In this document: piece after piece, positions 53,775-62,227 of the stretch
Layout: every line of letters begins with the position of its first letter
Position numbering within the stretch: the stretch's first letter is position 1
Assembly: GCA_041662485.1 (NCBI GenBank)
Contig: JBAZSJ010000007.1
Coordinates: 80,177-144,176 of the forward strand
Direction: 5' to 3'
Length of the DNA stretch: 64,000 bases
From: Rariglobus sp041662485
Lineage (GTDB): Bacteria; Verrucomicrobiota; Verrucomicrobiia; Opitutales; Opitutaceae
Position numbers and translations under genes: made by a program
The notes under the pieces: generated by a model
What the model saw: the letters and a program-made list of their open reading frames with translations, nothing else
Databases searched by the model: none
Told to the model about the DNA's origin: nothing

Positions 53775-54953
53775 TCAGCCCTGGCGCGTGCGCTTGGCCT
53801 CGTTGTAGATCGAGGTGAGCAGGTCGTTGTCGGGGATGGTCTCGTAGTCGGCGCTGCGGCTCATGTCCGCCTCGAGCGTGTCCCACTGGAGGCAGTTGAG
53901 CTCTTCCTTCTTGAACTTGGAGAACACGGCGGGCTGCGACATCTGCGTGACCGGATTGTGCGAGGCGTCGGCCATGGCGACGGTGTGGCAGATCTCGGGG
54001 CTTTGCACGTATTCGAGGAAGTCTTCGGCGAGCGGGCTGACGTTGGGGTTGTTGACCACGGAGGTGACCTCGAACCACTGGAGGGAGCCCTTGCCGTTGA
54101 CGGGGCCGCGGAGCGGCGAGATGTGGTAGACCTCGTTGAAGCCCTCCTTGCGGGCGACGGAGCAGGTGTAGGTGCCGCCGCTGAAGATGGCGTTGATCTC
54201 GCCGTTGATGAGCGCCTGGTTGAGCTGGGCGGGATCGCCGCTGATCATCTTGGCGTTGGAGAAGAGCGTCTGCGCGGTCTTCTTGAAGGTCTCGACCTCG
54301 GCGGGCGTGTGGGTCTTGTAGGGCGTGAAGCCGGAGGCGACGCACATGTGGAGGACGTTCCAGTTGTCCCACGCGAGCAGGCCGAATTTGCCCTTCATCT
54401 TTGGGTCGAGGAACATCGGCAGGCCCTCGTCCTCGGCGGTCTTGATGGAAATCTTCTTGGTGTTGACGACAAAGTTCATCGGGCCAAAGCGCTGCATCAT
54501 GCCGATGAGCTCCTTGCCGTCGGGCGAAAGGGCGAACGGATTGATGCCCATCGTCTTGTTGTAGAACATGGGCATCATCTTCTCGATGTAGGGCTCGAAG
54601 CGTTTCTTATCGAGAGGCTTGATGAGCTTCTCGGCCCACATCTGCTGGCGCGCCCAGCACTGGTTGAGATTGATGAGGTCCCACACCTTGAGTTCGCCGG
54701 CGCGGAGCTTGTTGATCATGCTCGGGTCGTCGGTGCCGGACTCGGCCTTGAGGCTGACGCCCTTGTGGAGCTTGCGGAACGGGTTGAGGACGTTGTCGCT
54801 GTTATACCCCTCCCAACAGAGGATGTTGAGCTCGGCGGCCCGGGCGTCGGCGGCAAACACGGAGGACGGGAACGAGGTGAAGGCAAGGCCGGCGGCGGCG
54901 GTGCCGGCGATTTTCATGAAATCGCGACGGTTGTAGGAATGCGTTGTGTTCAT
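53775..54953 (-). CDS. PotD-like periplasmic substrate-binding protein with Tat signal (392 aa)
   Basis: Twin-arginine export signal NRRDFMKIAGTAAAGLAF near the N-terminus, then a PotD-type binding protein (LNILCWEGYNSDNVLNPFRK, DLINLNQCWARQ, YNKTMGINPFALS, INAIFSGGTYTC). Captures the substrate for the PotABC-like transporter. Tat export of a Pot-type protein is less common than Sec export. First gene of the operon, divergent from the LysR regulator 76 bases away. ATG 54953 gives the full Tat signal. Confidence 0.9.
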   Translation of the reverse strand: MNTTHSYNRRDFMKIAGTAAAGLAFTSFPSSVFAADARAAELNILCWEGYNSDNVLNPFRKLHKGVSLKAESGTDDPSMINKLRAGELKVWDLINLNQCWARQQMWAEKLIKPLDKKRFEPYIEKMMPMFYNKTMGINPFALSPDGKELIGMMQRFGPMNFVVNTKKISIKTAEDEGLPMFLDPKMKGKFGLLAWDNWNVLHMCVASGFTPYKTHTPAEVETFKKTAQTLFSNAKMISGDPAQLNQALINGEINAIFSGGTYTCSVARKEGFNEVYHISPLRGPVNGKGSLQWFEVTSVVNNPNVSPLAEDFLEYVQSPEICHTVAMADASHNPVTQMSQPAVFSKFKKEELNCLQWDTLEADMSRSADYETIPDNDLLTSIYNEAKRTRQG

Positions 54954-55025
54954 GTGAGGAGATGGAATCGGCCTTACATTAGCAGGCACGATACCAGCTT
55001 ACCGTTGGTTCGAACTATCTTCATC

Positions 55026-55040
55026 ATAGATGCCATCTAT
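55026..55040. promoter_or_regulatory. Possible LysR-type binding site
   Basis: ATAGAT (55026-55031) and ATCTAT (55035-55040) form a small inverted repeat over the LysR start codon, in the shared region with the divergent operon. Short and AT-rich, so only suggestive. Confidence 0.3.
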
Positions 55041-55947
55041 TCTTAATCATTCGGTCGAACTGCGCCACCTGCTCTACTTCCAGGCCGTGGCGGAGCACGG
55101 CAGTTTCACCCGGGCGGCCGCGGTGATCGGCCTTCGCCAGCCGACGCTTTCCCACCAGATCAACCAGATGGAGAAGGCCCTCGGCGTGCCGCTTTTCGAC
55201 CGGGCGCGGCGGCGCTGCCGGCTCACCTCGGCGGGCGAGATGCTGCTGCCCTACGTGCGCCGCGTCCTCGCGGAGATGGAAAACCTGCGCAGCTCCCTCG
55301 ACGATCTGAGCGAACTGCGGCGCGGTTCGCTCACGATGGCGGTGCTGCCGTCGGTCACGCACCGGCTGCTGCCGCTGGCCTTGGAAAATTTCCGCGAGAG
55401 CTACGCCGGAATCCATGTAAGGATACTGGAGATGTCGGTGGACGACATGGAGCGGGCGTTGGCGCGAGGCACGGTGGAACTGGGCATCGGTTACTTGCCT
55501 CCGGCGGAAACCAGCCTGCGCGGACAATTTTTATACACCGAGGAACTGATGTGCGTGGTCGCACCGTCCGACGCCTGGGCGCGCCTGGCGACGGTCACCA
55601 TGGACGAGCTCTCCAAGCGCGCCCTGCTTGCGCCTCCGCCCGGCTACGGAATGCGGACTTTGTTGCTCAAGGCTTTTTCGAAGGTGCGCCGCGCGCCGCA
55701 CTTCGCGCTCGAATTGAGTTCGGTCGACATGCTGCTGCACATGGTGGCCGCAGGCGGCGGCACGGGCATCGTGCCGGCATCGGCGCTGTGGGGACGGACA
55801 TCCGGCGACTACGTCGCCCTGAACGTCACCCGCCCCTCCCTGCGCCGCCAGATCGGTTTCCTCACGCTGCATGGCGCTCACACCCGGCCGGCGGCCGAGG
55901 CGTTTATCCCGATCGTGAAGGCCGTTGCGAAATCGCTCGCCGATTAG
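55030..55947 (+). CDS. LysR-family transcriptional regulator (305 aa)
   Basis: The winged HTH LLYFQAVAEHGSFTRAAAVI, then LRQPTLSHQINQMEKALGVP, is classic LysR; the effector domain has GSLTMAVLPSV and VDMLLHMVAAGGGTGIVPAS. It is divergent from the Pot/Eut operon, so it very likely activates it in response to an amine-type inducer. Its stop overlaps the stop of the facing L7/L12-like gene by four bases (55944-55947). Confidence 0.92.
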   Translation: MPSILNHSVELRHLLYFQAVAEHGSFTRAAAVIGLRQPTLSHQINQMEKALGVPLFDRARRRCRLTSAGEMLLPYVRRVLAEMENLRSSLDDLSELRRGSLTMAVLPSVTHRLLPLALENFRESYAGIHVRILEMSVDDMERALARGTVELGIGYLPPAETSLRGQFLYTEELMCVVAPSDAWARLATVTMDELSKRALLAPPPGYGMRTLLLKAFSKVRRAPHFALELSSVDMLLHMVAAGGGTGIVPASALWGRTSGDYVALNVTRPSLRRQIGFLTLHGAHTRPAAEAFIPIVKAVAKSLAD

Positions 55948-56213
55948 GCCAGCCAATAGGTAGCGAGGCCGGTGCCGCAGAGCAGACCGACAACGATGAT
56001 CCCAAGACAGCCGCCCTTGCCTTGGGGAGCGGCGGCAAACTTGTCCGGCGCCGACGCGCGCAGGGACTTCTCCAGTTCCTCGACCGCGTCCTTCGCCTCC
56101 TTGAGGCCGAGTCCCGTCATCCCGCGATAGAGTTTGATGGCCTCGATCTTGCGCCCTTGGAAAATGCATTCCGACAAGGTCGCGACCTGCTCGTCCGTGA
56201 TGGGTTGGCTCAT
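55944..56213 (-). CDS. Ribosomal L7/L12 C-terminal-like membrane protein (89 aa)
   Basis: Residues 1-55 resemble the L7/L12 C-terminal domain: KIEAIKLYRGMTGLGLKEAK then DAVEELEKSL is the helix pair that binds translation factors in L7/L12. A linker leads to a C-terminal membrane helix (CLGIIVVGLLCGTGLATYWL). It is not part of a ribosomal operon; function unknown. ATG 56213 (MSQPITDEQ) is chosen over 56291. Confidence 0.75.
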   Translation of the reverse strand: MSQPITDEQVATLSECIFQGRKIEAIKLYRGMTGLGLKEAKDAVEELEKSLRASAPDKFAAAPQGKGGCLGIIVVGLLCGTGLATYWLA

Positions 56214-56306
56214 GGACGAAAAGCGATGCCCGCAACCCCTCCAAAGACGAGTCCTAAACCAGCTCCTCCCCCGCTTGCACAACTCCCGCAACCCTCATCC
56301 TTCCGC

Positions 56307-56343
56307 CCCAAGCAAAGTAACCTATTAGGTTACTTTGCTTGGG
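56307..56343. repeat. Perfect 18-bp-arm palindrome, CCCAAGCAAAGTAACCTA
   Basis: Arms 56307-56324 and 56326-56343 are exact complements around one T. It shares CAAAGTAACC...GGTTACTTTG with 40648-40682. It lies between two minus-strand genes, with no T tract after it. Confidence 0.75.
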
Positions 56344-56419
56344 AGAACACACGTCCGGGGCCCGGTGGTTTTTTGATCCGCGATTCTCCCCTCCTCTGCG
56401 CTTCTCCGTGTCTCTGTCG

Positions 56420-57271
56420 TTAACTCCGCTTCACCCCGCCCGCCGCAAAACCCGACACCAGCCCCGCGCCGAAGCCCGTCGCGTGCGCCAGCACATCGAT
56501 GTTCACCCCGCCCGCGCCAAACAACCCCAGCACCACCAGTCCCGAGGCCAGCGGCACCGCCAGCGCCCGCCAGCGCCGCGCCCTCCCCTCACCCGCCCGC
56601 CCCGCCATCCGGATCGCGCGACCCGTCAGCAACCCGAGCCCGGCGAAGACCGCCGTCGACGCGCCCAGCGACCGATATTCCTCACCGTGATTCAAAGCCA
56701 CCGCCGCCAGATTTCCCGCGACCGCCGATCCCGCGAGCAACCACCAGCCCGCGCCCAGCCCGAAAGTCGCCACCACCGCTGAAAACACCAGCAGCCCGCC
56801 GCCCGCGTTTGAAATCAAATGCCCGACATCCGCGTGCAGCCACAACGCCGACGCCGCCCGCCACCATTCGCCGTGGCCAAACACCCGCTCCGCATCAAGC
56901 AGCCCGGCGTCCGTCAACCCCGGCCACCTCCCCTGCGCCCAAAACACCGCGAACACCCCGAGCACCCACAGCCACGGCGACAGCGGCGGATGTTTCCACA
57001 CCGGCACCGCCTCCACTACGACCTTCGGCGGCCAGCCCACGCTCTCGCGGTCGAAACACGCCAGTTGTTCGCGTACCGCGTCCAGCGCCACCGGCTCCAC
57101 CCGCAGATGATGCCCGTCCACGGCCTCGATCAGCCAGCACGCCTCGCCCATCGCCAGCACCACCAGGCCGTGTTCAAACCCCTCCCGATGCGTCGCGTAA
57201 ACGCCCGCGTCCACGCTCCCCTCGGGAAAAGGATCGTTCTCCGGCGGAACGGACGGCTCGGGCGCGGTCAT
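56420..57271 (-). CDS. Rhomboid-family intramembrane serine protease (283 aa)
   Basis: Membrane protease with catalytic Ser205 in SLGASTAVFAGL and His263 in LAHATGFGAGL, plus the helix-2 HADVGHLISN segment. The first about 95 residues form a soluble domain (HGLVVLAMGEACWLIEAVDG, CFDRESVGWPP) before helix 1. The catalytic Ser motif is GAST instead of the common GxSG, so activity should be checked. Substrates unknown. ATG 57271 is chosen over GTG 57277. Confidence 0.85.
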   Translation of the reverse strand: MTAPEPSVPPENDPFPEGSVDAGVYATHREGFEHGLVVLAMGEACWLIEAVDGHHLRVEPVALDAVREQLACFDRESVGWPPKVVVEAVPVWKHPPLSPWLWVLGVFAVFWAQGRWPGLTDAGLLDAERVFGHGEWWRAASALWLHADVGHLISNAGGGLLVFSAVVATFGLGAGWWLLAGSAVAGNLAAVALNHGEEYRSLGASTAVFAGLGLLTGRAIRMAGRAGEGRARRWRALAVPLASGLVVLGLFGAGGVNIDVLAHATGFGAGLVSGFAAGGVKRS

Positions 57272-57468
57272 CACCACCCACCATGATCACTTCCGCCGCC
57301 GTCGCCACCTCCGACTCCGTCATTCCGCTTTGCTCATCCCTTCAGGTCTCAGGTTTCCGCTTTCAGGTTTTCCTTCCTTCCGACGCTTGCGTTGGCTCAA
57401 AAACCAACCTCGTTCATCAAGCGGGCCCGCCCACCCACGCGCATCAAAATCCTCCTCCTCCCGCCTCC

Positions 57469-57876
57469 ATGGTCGACTCCCCCTCCCCCGCTCCGCCCGC
57501 CACGCTTTACGAACGCCTTGGCGGACGCCCGGTCCTGCTCGTGTTGCTGAAGCATTTCTACGCCGACGTGCGCCAGCACCGCGAAATCGCGCCCATCTTC
57601 GCGGCCAACATCGAGAACTGGCCCGCGCACCTGGAGAAGATCGCGGATTTCTGGTCGGGCATCACCGGCGCCCCCCGCCTCTACGCCGGCGGCATGCCGT
57701 GGAAACACCTTCCGCTCCAACTCGAAGAACGCCACTTCGCCGCCTGGCTGGAGCTGTGGGGCCGCAACTGCCGCGCGCAACTCCCCCCGGCGGAAGCCGC
57801 CGACCTCATCGCCGCCGCCGAGACCATCGGCCAGCGCCTGCGCCAGATCATCGCCGCCAACGGCAACCCCGCCTGA
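57469..57876 (+). CDS. Truncated hemoglobin, group III-like (135 aa)
   Basis: 2/2 globin with LYERLGGRPVLLVLLKHFYADV (helix B region, Tyr-rich), IFAANIENWPAHLEKIADFW and the proximal heme His89 in LEERHFAAWLELW. The GMPWKHLPL stretch before the proximal His is typical of group III. Binds heme; roles in O2, NO or sulfide handling are known for the family but not resolved here. ATG 57469 is used; the frame from 56809 overlaps the rhomboid gene. Confidence 0.9.
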   Translation: MVDSPSPAPPATLYERLGGRPVLLVLLKHFYADVRQHREIAPIFAANIENWPAHLEKIADFWSGITGAPRLYAGGMPWKHLPLQLEERHFAAWLELWGRNCRAQLPPAEAADLIAAAETIGQRLRQIIAANGNPA

Positions 57877-57949
57877 CCAACCCGCCCCCGAGGCTTTAGG
57901 GCATTTAAAATAAAGGCGTAACCGCCTCTACTATGTAATGATTGGTAAT

Positions 57950-58035
57950 GTAGGAGCGGCTTTACGTCGCGATTGATCGACGTGGGAGCGAGCTTGCTCG
58001 CGATGGTCGTCATCGCGGCGTAAAGCCGCTCCTAC
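57950..58035. repeat. REP-like doublet B3
   Basis: GTAGGAGCGGCTTTACGTCG, then an internal GGGAGCGAGCTTGCTCGCGA hairpin, then CGGCGTAAAGCCGCTCCTAC. It is complete with both GTAG and CTAC. It ends 34 bases before the APP1-like start codon. A partial unit (AGGCGTAACCGCCT then CTAC) lies just before it at 57914-57931. Confidence 0.88.
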
Positions 58036-58068
58036 ATCATGGCTGCAGTTTTTAAGAAATACTCTAAT

Positions 58069-59022
58069 ATGCCCACGAAAACCCCGTTCCTGCTCGCCCT
58101 CGTCTGCACCCTCAGCCTGGCCGCATCGGCGCACGCGAAGGATCAGACGCATGCCATCGTGGATGACGCGTGGAGCGGGGCATCCGGTTATCATTTCTCG
58201 GGACGACTGACCGAGGTCCATGCCGTGCCCGAAACCGGCCGGGGGAAAATGCGCACGCTTTACCGGAACACGCGTCAACTGCTCACGAGCGGCGAGCAAG
58301 GCGCGGTCACGTGGCGGGTGGCGGACCGCGAGTGGTCCCTGCGCACCGACGAGGATGGCATCTGGGAACTCGCCATGAACCAGCCCCTGGCGCTGACGCC
58401 CGGCTGGCACGAGATCGAGTGCGAACCGGCCGCGAGCAGCCCCGCAGGCCTGCTGGTCGTGGATCCGGCGAACCGGCTCGGGATCATCTCGGATATTGAT
58501 GACACCATTCTCGTGAGCCACGTGCTGGACAAATCCGCGCTGCTCAAAAACAGCCTCACCGTGCCGCCCCTGCAACGCGACGCGGTGCCCGGCATGGCCG
58601 CGCTCTATCAACGCCTGTTGAAACGAAACCCCGCGCCGGAGTCCTCGGCGGTGTTTTACGTGTCCGCCTCGCCCAGGCAGCTCACCGACAACCTCCGCGC
58701 CTTCCTCGGCAGCCAAGGCTTTCCGCGCGGCGTCCTGCGGCTGAAAGACGTCTCTTCGCACGGGGAAGGCACTCTCCTCGGCAAAAACCAGCAGGACTAC
58801 AAACGCCGTGTCCTCGAAGCCGTTTTCCTCGCCTACCCGCAAGTGCGCTTCGCCCTCTTCGGAGACGACGGGGAGCAGGACCCGGAGATCTACGCGGCCC
58901 TGCGCGAAAAATTCCCCGCCCAGATCGAAGGCATCTGGATCCGCCGCGTGAACCCGGACCCGCAACGCGCCCGCTTCCCCGACCAGGCCGACGTCGCCGA
59001 ACTGCTGGCTCCTCCAAGGTAG
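58069..59022 (+). CDS. Secreted APP1-type phosphatidate phosphatase-like protein (317 aa)
   Basis: Signal peptide (TPFLLALVCTLSLAASAHA), then a beta-rich N-terminal part and a HAD-like catalytic domain with SDIDDTI (Asp142 and Asp144, the DxDxT motif), FYVSASPRQL and a C-terminal FGDDGEQDPEIYAAL. This matches DUF2183/App1 proteins; yeast App1 dephosphorylates phosphatidate. ATG 58069 gives a clean signal; ATG 58039 is possible. Confidence 0.88.
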   Translation: MPTKTPFLLALVCTLSLAASAHAKDQTHAIVDDAWSGASGYHFSGRLTEVHAVPETGRGKMRTLYRNTRQLLTSGEQGAVTWRVADREWSLRTDEDGIWELAMNQPLALTPGWHEIECEPAASSPAGLLVVDPANRLGIISDIDDTILVSHVLDKSALLKNSLTVPPLQRDAVPGMAALYQRLLKRNPAPESSAVFYVSASPRQLTDNLRAFLGSQGFPRGVLRLKDVSSHGEGTLLGKNQQDYKRRVLEAVFLAYPQVRFALFGDDGEQDPEIYAALREKFPAQIEGIWIRRVNPDPQRARFPDQADVAELLAPPR

Positions 59023-59100
59023 AGCGAACCGTCCCGGTGAGCCGCGCCTCAGTCCGTCGCTCCGACCATTCCCCCTGAAGCCGGGACCTCCCGATCCCGG

Positions 59101-59161
59101 CGGTAGGGCGGATTATCCTAATCCGCCGACTCCGACGCAGGCCGCCTGCTCGCAGGCGCGA
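59101..59161. repeat. 61-bp direct repeat D1
   Basis: CGGTAGGGCGGATTATCCTA, then ATCCGCC and a second hairpin GCCTGCTCGCAGGC. It is identical at 60 of 61 bases to 60244-60304 in the same orientation. It lies on the far side of the parDE and orphan antitoxin genes. Confidence 0.9.
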
Positions 59162-59245
59162 TTCGACACAGCGGCCCTGCACTCGTTTCAAAACCGCACA
59201 GCCTCCGCGATCTACCTCCTCCTCCTAGCTCATAACAACCAGCCC

Positions 59246-59536
59246 CTAACCAAGATGGCGTTTGAAATCCATCGCGCCGTGCAAGACACGCACGACCTGA
59301 AGGGTTGATTTGTTCACGCGGAAAAGAATCACGTGCTTTCCCTCCGCCGCCAGTTGGCAGCCGGGGAAAAGATCGGGGCGAAAACGATAAGGAGAGGCGT
59401 CAGCCAGGATGAGTTCGAACTTTTCCCACATCCCATCCAAGTAGGCGGTTTCCTGTGCCGGCCCCCAATTCTCCAGCGTATAGGCGCGGATGGAGCGCAG
59501 ATCGGCCAAGGCGGCCGGGGTAAACTCGAGCTTCAT
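59246..59536 (-). CDS. parE: ParE/RelE-family toxin (96 aa)
   Basis: Starts MKLEFTPAALADLRSIRAYT (ParE-type helix), with GWPAQ-like spacing region ENWGPAQETAYLDGMWEKFE and the final strands KHVILFRVNKSTLQVVRVLH. ATG 59536 overlaps the parD stop by four bases, the classic antitoxin-first order. ParE toxins act on DNA gyrase; RelE-type relatives cut mRNA, so the target is uncertain. Confidence 0.85.
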   Translation of the reverse strand: MKLEFTPAALADLRSIRAYTLENWGPAQETAYLDGMWEKFELILADASPYRFRPDLFPGCQLAAEGKHVILFRVNKSTLQVVRVLHGAMDFKRHLG

Positions 59537-59772
59537 TTCGAGCCGCGAACCAGTGCTTGAAACTCTTTCTTGGATTTGACGCGGATCACTTCGCCGGCTT
59601 CGAGCTGCGCGTAGCCGATGGCGGCCTGACGCTTGAGCCAGTCGTTCTCGCTCTCGCGGCGCAACGAATCGCGCAGAGCCTCGCGGATGACCTCGCTGGC
59701 GTTGTTGTAAAGACCCGTCTCCACCTTGGCCTTGACCATCTTGTCCAACTCCGGAGTGAGCGAAATGTTCAT
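59533..59772 (-). CDS. parD: ParD/CopG-type ribbon-helix-helix antitoxin (79 aa)
   Basis: The N-terminal ribbon-helix-helix MNISLTPELDKMVKAKVETG then YNNASEVIREALRD binds DNA; the acidic and basic C-terminal tail would wrap the toxin. It is coupled to parE by an ATGA overlap. Expected to autorepress its promoter together with ParE. Confidence 0.87.
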   Translation of the reverse strand: MNISLTPELDKMVKAKVETGLYNNASEVIREALRDSLRRESENDWLKRQAAIGYAQLEAGEVIRVKSKKEFQALVRGSK

Positions 59773-59926
59773 GCCCCACCGTGCAAACTTTGCTAAAGTC
59801 TGTCAATTTAGACAAAACTCTCCCAGCCCGCCTCCGAGGTAGGACGTGACCAGTTTACCCCGACAAGTCGGGGCCGGACGCGTCGCTGCGTTCTCAGAGC
59901 CCGGTCAGTCCAAAGGCAGACGGGCT

Positions 59927-60160
59927 TCACCGGCCCACGATACGGCGAATCTTCGCGGCAGTCACGTCACCCGGTATGCCCTCCACCGCACCGCTGCGGA
60001 TCTCCTCGATGCGGCGATGAACCGTAGCCGACCAAGCCTGTGCTTTTGCGGAGTCCTGCCCGCCATGTGACTCCATCAGGACACGATCAACCAAATCAGC
60101 CACGACATCACGCGGCAGGGATCGGATCTCCTCCACGATTTGGTCAACGCTCATGCCCAT
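59927..60160 (-). CDS. Orphan addiction module antitoxin (77 aa)
   Basis: Same length and close sequence to the protein at 54-287: SVDQIVEEIRSLPRDVVADL versus TIDQIVEETRSLPHDVVVDL, and SATVHRRIEEIRSG versus STTVHRRIAEIESG. No RelE-type toxin frame follows on its strand; the next gene is the unrelated parD, 155 bases away. ATG 60154 is an alternative start. It may be a relic or may neutralise the toxin of a sister module. Confidence 0.78.
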   Translation of the reverse strand: MGMSVDQIVEEIRSLPRDVVADLVDRVLMESHGGQDSAKAQAWSATVHRRIEEIRSGAVEGIPGDVTAAKIRRIVGR

Positions 60161-60523
60161 GCCCGTAGAGCTGCTAGTGCTTGATTCATGCCCGCCGGCA
60201 AGTCCCAGGTCGCTCGGCCCCATGGAGCCGGGACCGGTCCCGCCGGTAGGGCGGATTATCCTAATCCGCCGACTCCGACGTAGGCCGCCTGCTCGCAGGC
60301 GCGAACAGGCACACCGGCCACGGCGCCAAGCGCCGCCCACGTAACCCAGCCAGACCCACGCCACCCTCCGAAAACCCAAAAATCGCGTGGGCGCAGCCTA
60401 TACGCGACTGAATCCGCCCAACTTTAAGGGCCATCGAGTTTGGTTTCGCTGTATTTTCCCAGATCACGCCTTGCTTCAGCTTTCTGCGGGACGCTTACTT
60501 TCTTTTAGCCCAGTTTAGCGTTT
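60161..60523. other. 363-base stretch with no gene, upstream of RM system
   Basis: Contains direct repeat D2 (60244-60304). The last 60 bases before the methyltransferase ATG are noticeably more AT-rich and could hold its promoter. No controller (C-protein) gene is visible. Confidence 0.6.
60244..60304. repeat. 61-bp direct repeat D2
   Basis: The second copy of D1 with one base change, which here creates a second GTAG (60280-60283) before the GCCTGCTCGCAGGC hairpin. Both hairpins of this copy therefore start with GTAG. Confidence 0.9.
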
Positions 60524-62227
60524 ATGCGTCCAATCCAAGTCGAGCTTTTTGATGCCAGCACGTCCACCAAGGACGCCGTTGCGTATTTTTCCGAAGCCGA
60601 CGCGGAGTCCCGTGGCGCGATTCATACAAGGCCGGAAGTGGCCGAATTCATTCTCAATCTGATGGGCTGGCAAACCGAAGCCCCGCTCACGAAGTTCCGC
60701 CTTTTGGAACCTTCGGCAGGCGAAGGCGATTTCCTGATACCGGCAGTTCGCCGTCTGCTCACCCAAGCCAAGCCTGACGATCTGCGGATTTCGACCTGCA
60801 TTCGCGCGGTAGAGGTCAATCTGGGTGCTTTGGCTATTTGCCGTGAACGATTGCACGGAATCCTGAGCGAAAGCGGCTGGAGCCGCATCAAAAGCGAACA
60901 ACTATTGAGCACTTGGCTGGTTCACGCGGACTTCCTGACCCTGTCTCTTCCCGCTCACTTTACCCACATCGTCGGCAACCCTCCTTATTTGCGCTTGGAG
61001 AGCCTGCCTAAGGATCTGTTGCGGCTTTATCGGAGCCAGTGGACATCCCTGTTCGACCGCGCCGATCTTTACGTTGCGTTCATTGAAAAATCTTTGGGGC
61101 TGCTGGCAACAAACGGTCTGCTTGGTTTCATCTGCGCGGATCGCTGGATGAAGAACCGTTACGGCGGTCCTCTTCGGGAGTTGGTATCCGCTTCCTTTCA
61201 TCTGGAGGCCTATGTTGATTTCACGGGCTGTCCGGCATTTTTTAATGAGGTCGATGCTTACCCCGCCGTGACGGTTTTTCGGCGTGGGCAGGGGTCAAAA
61301 ACTTACATCGCCTTCCGTCCCGACGTCTCTGAGGCCGCCCTGATTCCATTATCCAAAGCATTGCGCGGGGAAATATCCCACCCTGCCGTTTCGGTGCGTC
61401 ACGATGTAACCAAAGGCGATCAGTCTTGGGCCTTCGACGAAGATGGCTGCATGGACGCAATTCGCCAGCTGGAAAACACGTTGCCCGCACTGGAAGCGGC
61501 TGGTGCACGCGTAGGCATAGGCGTGGCCACAGGGGCGGATGCCGTTTTTATCGGGCGTGATCTGGACGTGGAGGATTCACGGAAACTACCGCTGGCCACC
61601 ACCCGCGATATTCGCAGTGGCCGCGTGGAATGGCGGGGTGATTGGGTGCTTAACCCATTCGAGTCCGATGGCCGGCTCGTGGAGCTTGCCGCTTATCCCC
61701 GATTTGCGGCTTATCTGGAAAAGCATCGCTCGCGGATTCAGCAGCGCAACGTGGCGGCACGCAACCCAAGCGGCTGGTTCCGCACGATCGATCGCATTCA
61801 CGAATCACTGACGTGGCGCCCGAAACTGCTGATTCCCGACATCAAAGGCTCAGCCCACGTAGTCTATGAAGAGGGCATGCTCTACCCGCATCACAATCTT
61901 TACCACATCACTTCGGAGACCTGGGAGCTTCGCGCGCTTCAGACCGTGCTCTCCAGCCGTCTGGCCCTCGCATTTATCGTCGCCTACAGTCCGCGTATGC
62001 GCGGGGGAAATCTTCGTTTCCAAGCTCAGTATCTCCGTCGCATCCGTATTCCTGAGTGGACCAGTGTAGGAGCATCGCTTCGGGAAAAACTTACCAAGGC
62101 CGCGCTCACGGAAGACACCAAGCTGGCGGATGCCGCCGTGCGCGAACTGTATGGATTTGATAACAAAACGTGGGATCTGCTGGGCCAAGCCCGCCAACCA
62201 TCCACAAATACATCATCACTGAAATGA
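60524..62227 (+). CDS. Type II DNA adenine methyltransferase, M.PaeR7I/XhoI-like (567 aa)
   Basis: N6-adenine methyltransferase of the gamma order: SAM motif LEPSAGEGDFL (about 63) precedes the catalytic NPPY (152-155, VGNPPYLRLES). The C-terminal half (PRMRGGNLRFQAQYLRRIRI) fits a target-recognition domain. Its stop overlaps the start of a PaeR7I-type endonuclease, so it should protect CTCGAG sites; this specificity is inferred from the partner. GC content is visibly lower than in the neighbours, which suggests acquisition by transfer. Confidence 0.92.
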   Translation: MRPIQVELFDASTSTKDAVAYFSEADAESRGAIHTRPEVAEFILNLMGWQTEAPLTKFRLLEPSAGEGDFLIPAVRRLLTQAKPDDLRISTCIRAVEVNLGALAICRERLHGILSESGWSRIKSEQLLSTWLVHADFLTLSLPAHFTHIVGNPPYLRLESLPKDLLRLYRSQWTSLFDRADLYVAFIEKSLGLLATNGLLGFICADRWMKNRYGGPLRELVSASFHLEAYVDFTGCPAFFNEVDAYPAVTVFRRGQGSKTYIAFRPDVSEAALIPLSKALRGEISHPAVSVRHDVTKGDQSWAFDEDGCMDAIRQLENTLPALEAAGARVGIGVATGADAVFIGRDLDVEDSRKLPLATTRDIRSGRVEWRGDWVLNPFESDGRLVELAAYPRFAAYLEKHRSRIQQRNVAARNPSGWFRTIDRIHESLTWRPKLLIPDIKGSAHVVYEEGMLYPHHNLYHITSETWELRALQTVLSSRLALAFIVAYSPRMRGGNLRFQAQYLRRIRIPEWTSVGASLREKLTKAALTEDTKLADAAVRELYGFDNKTWDLLGQARQPSTNTSSLK

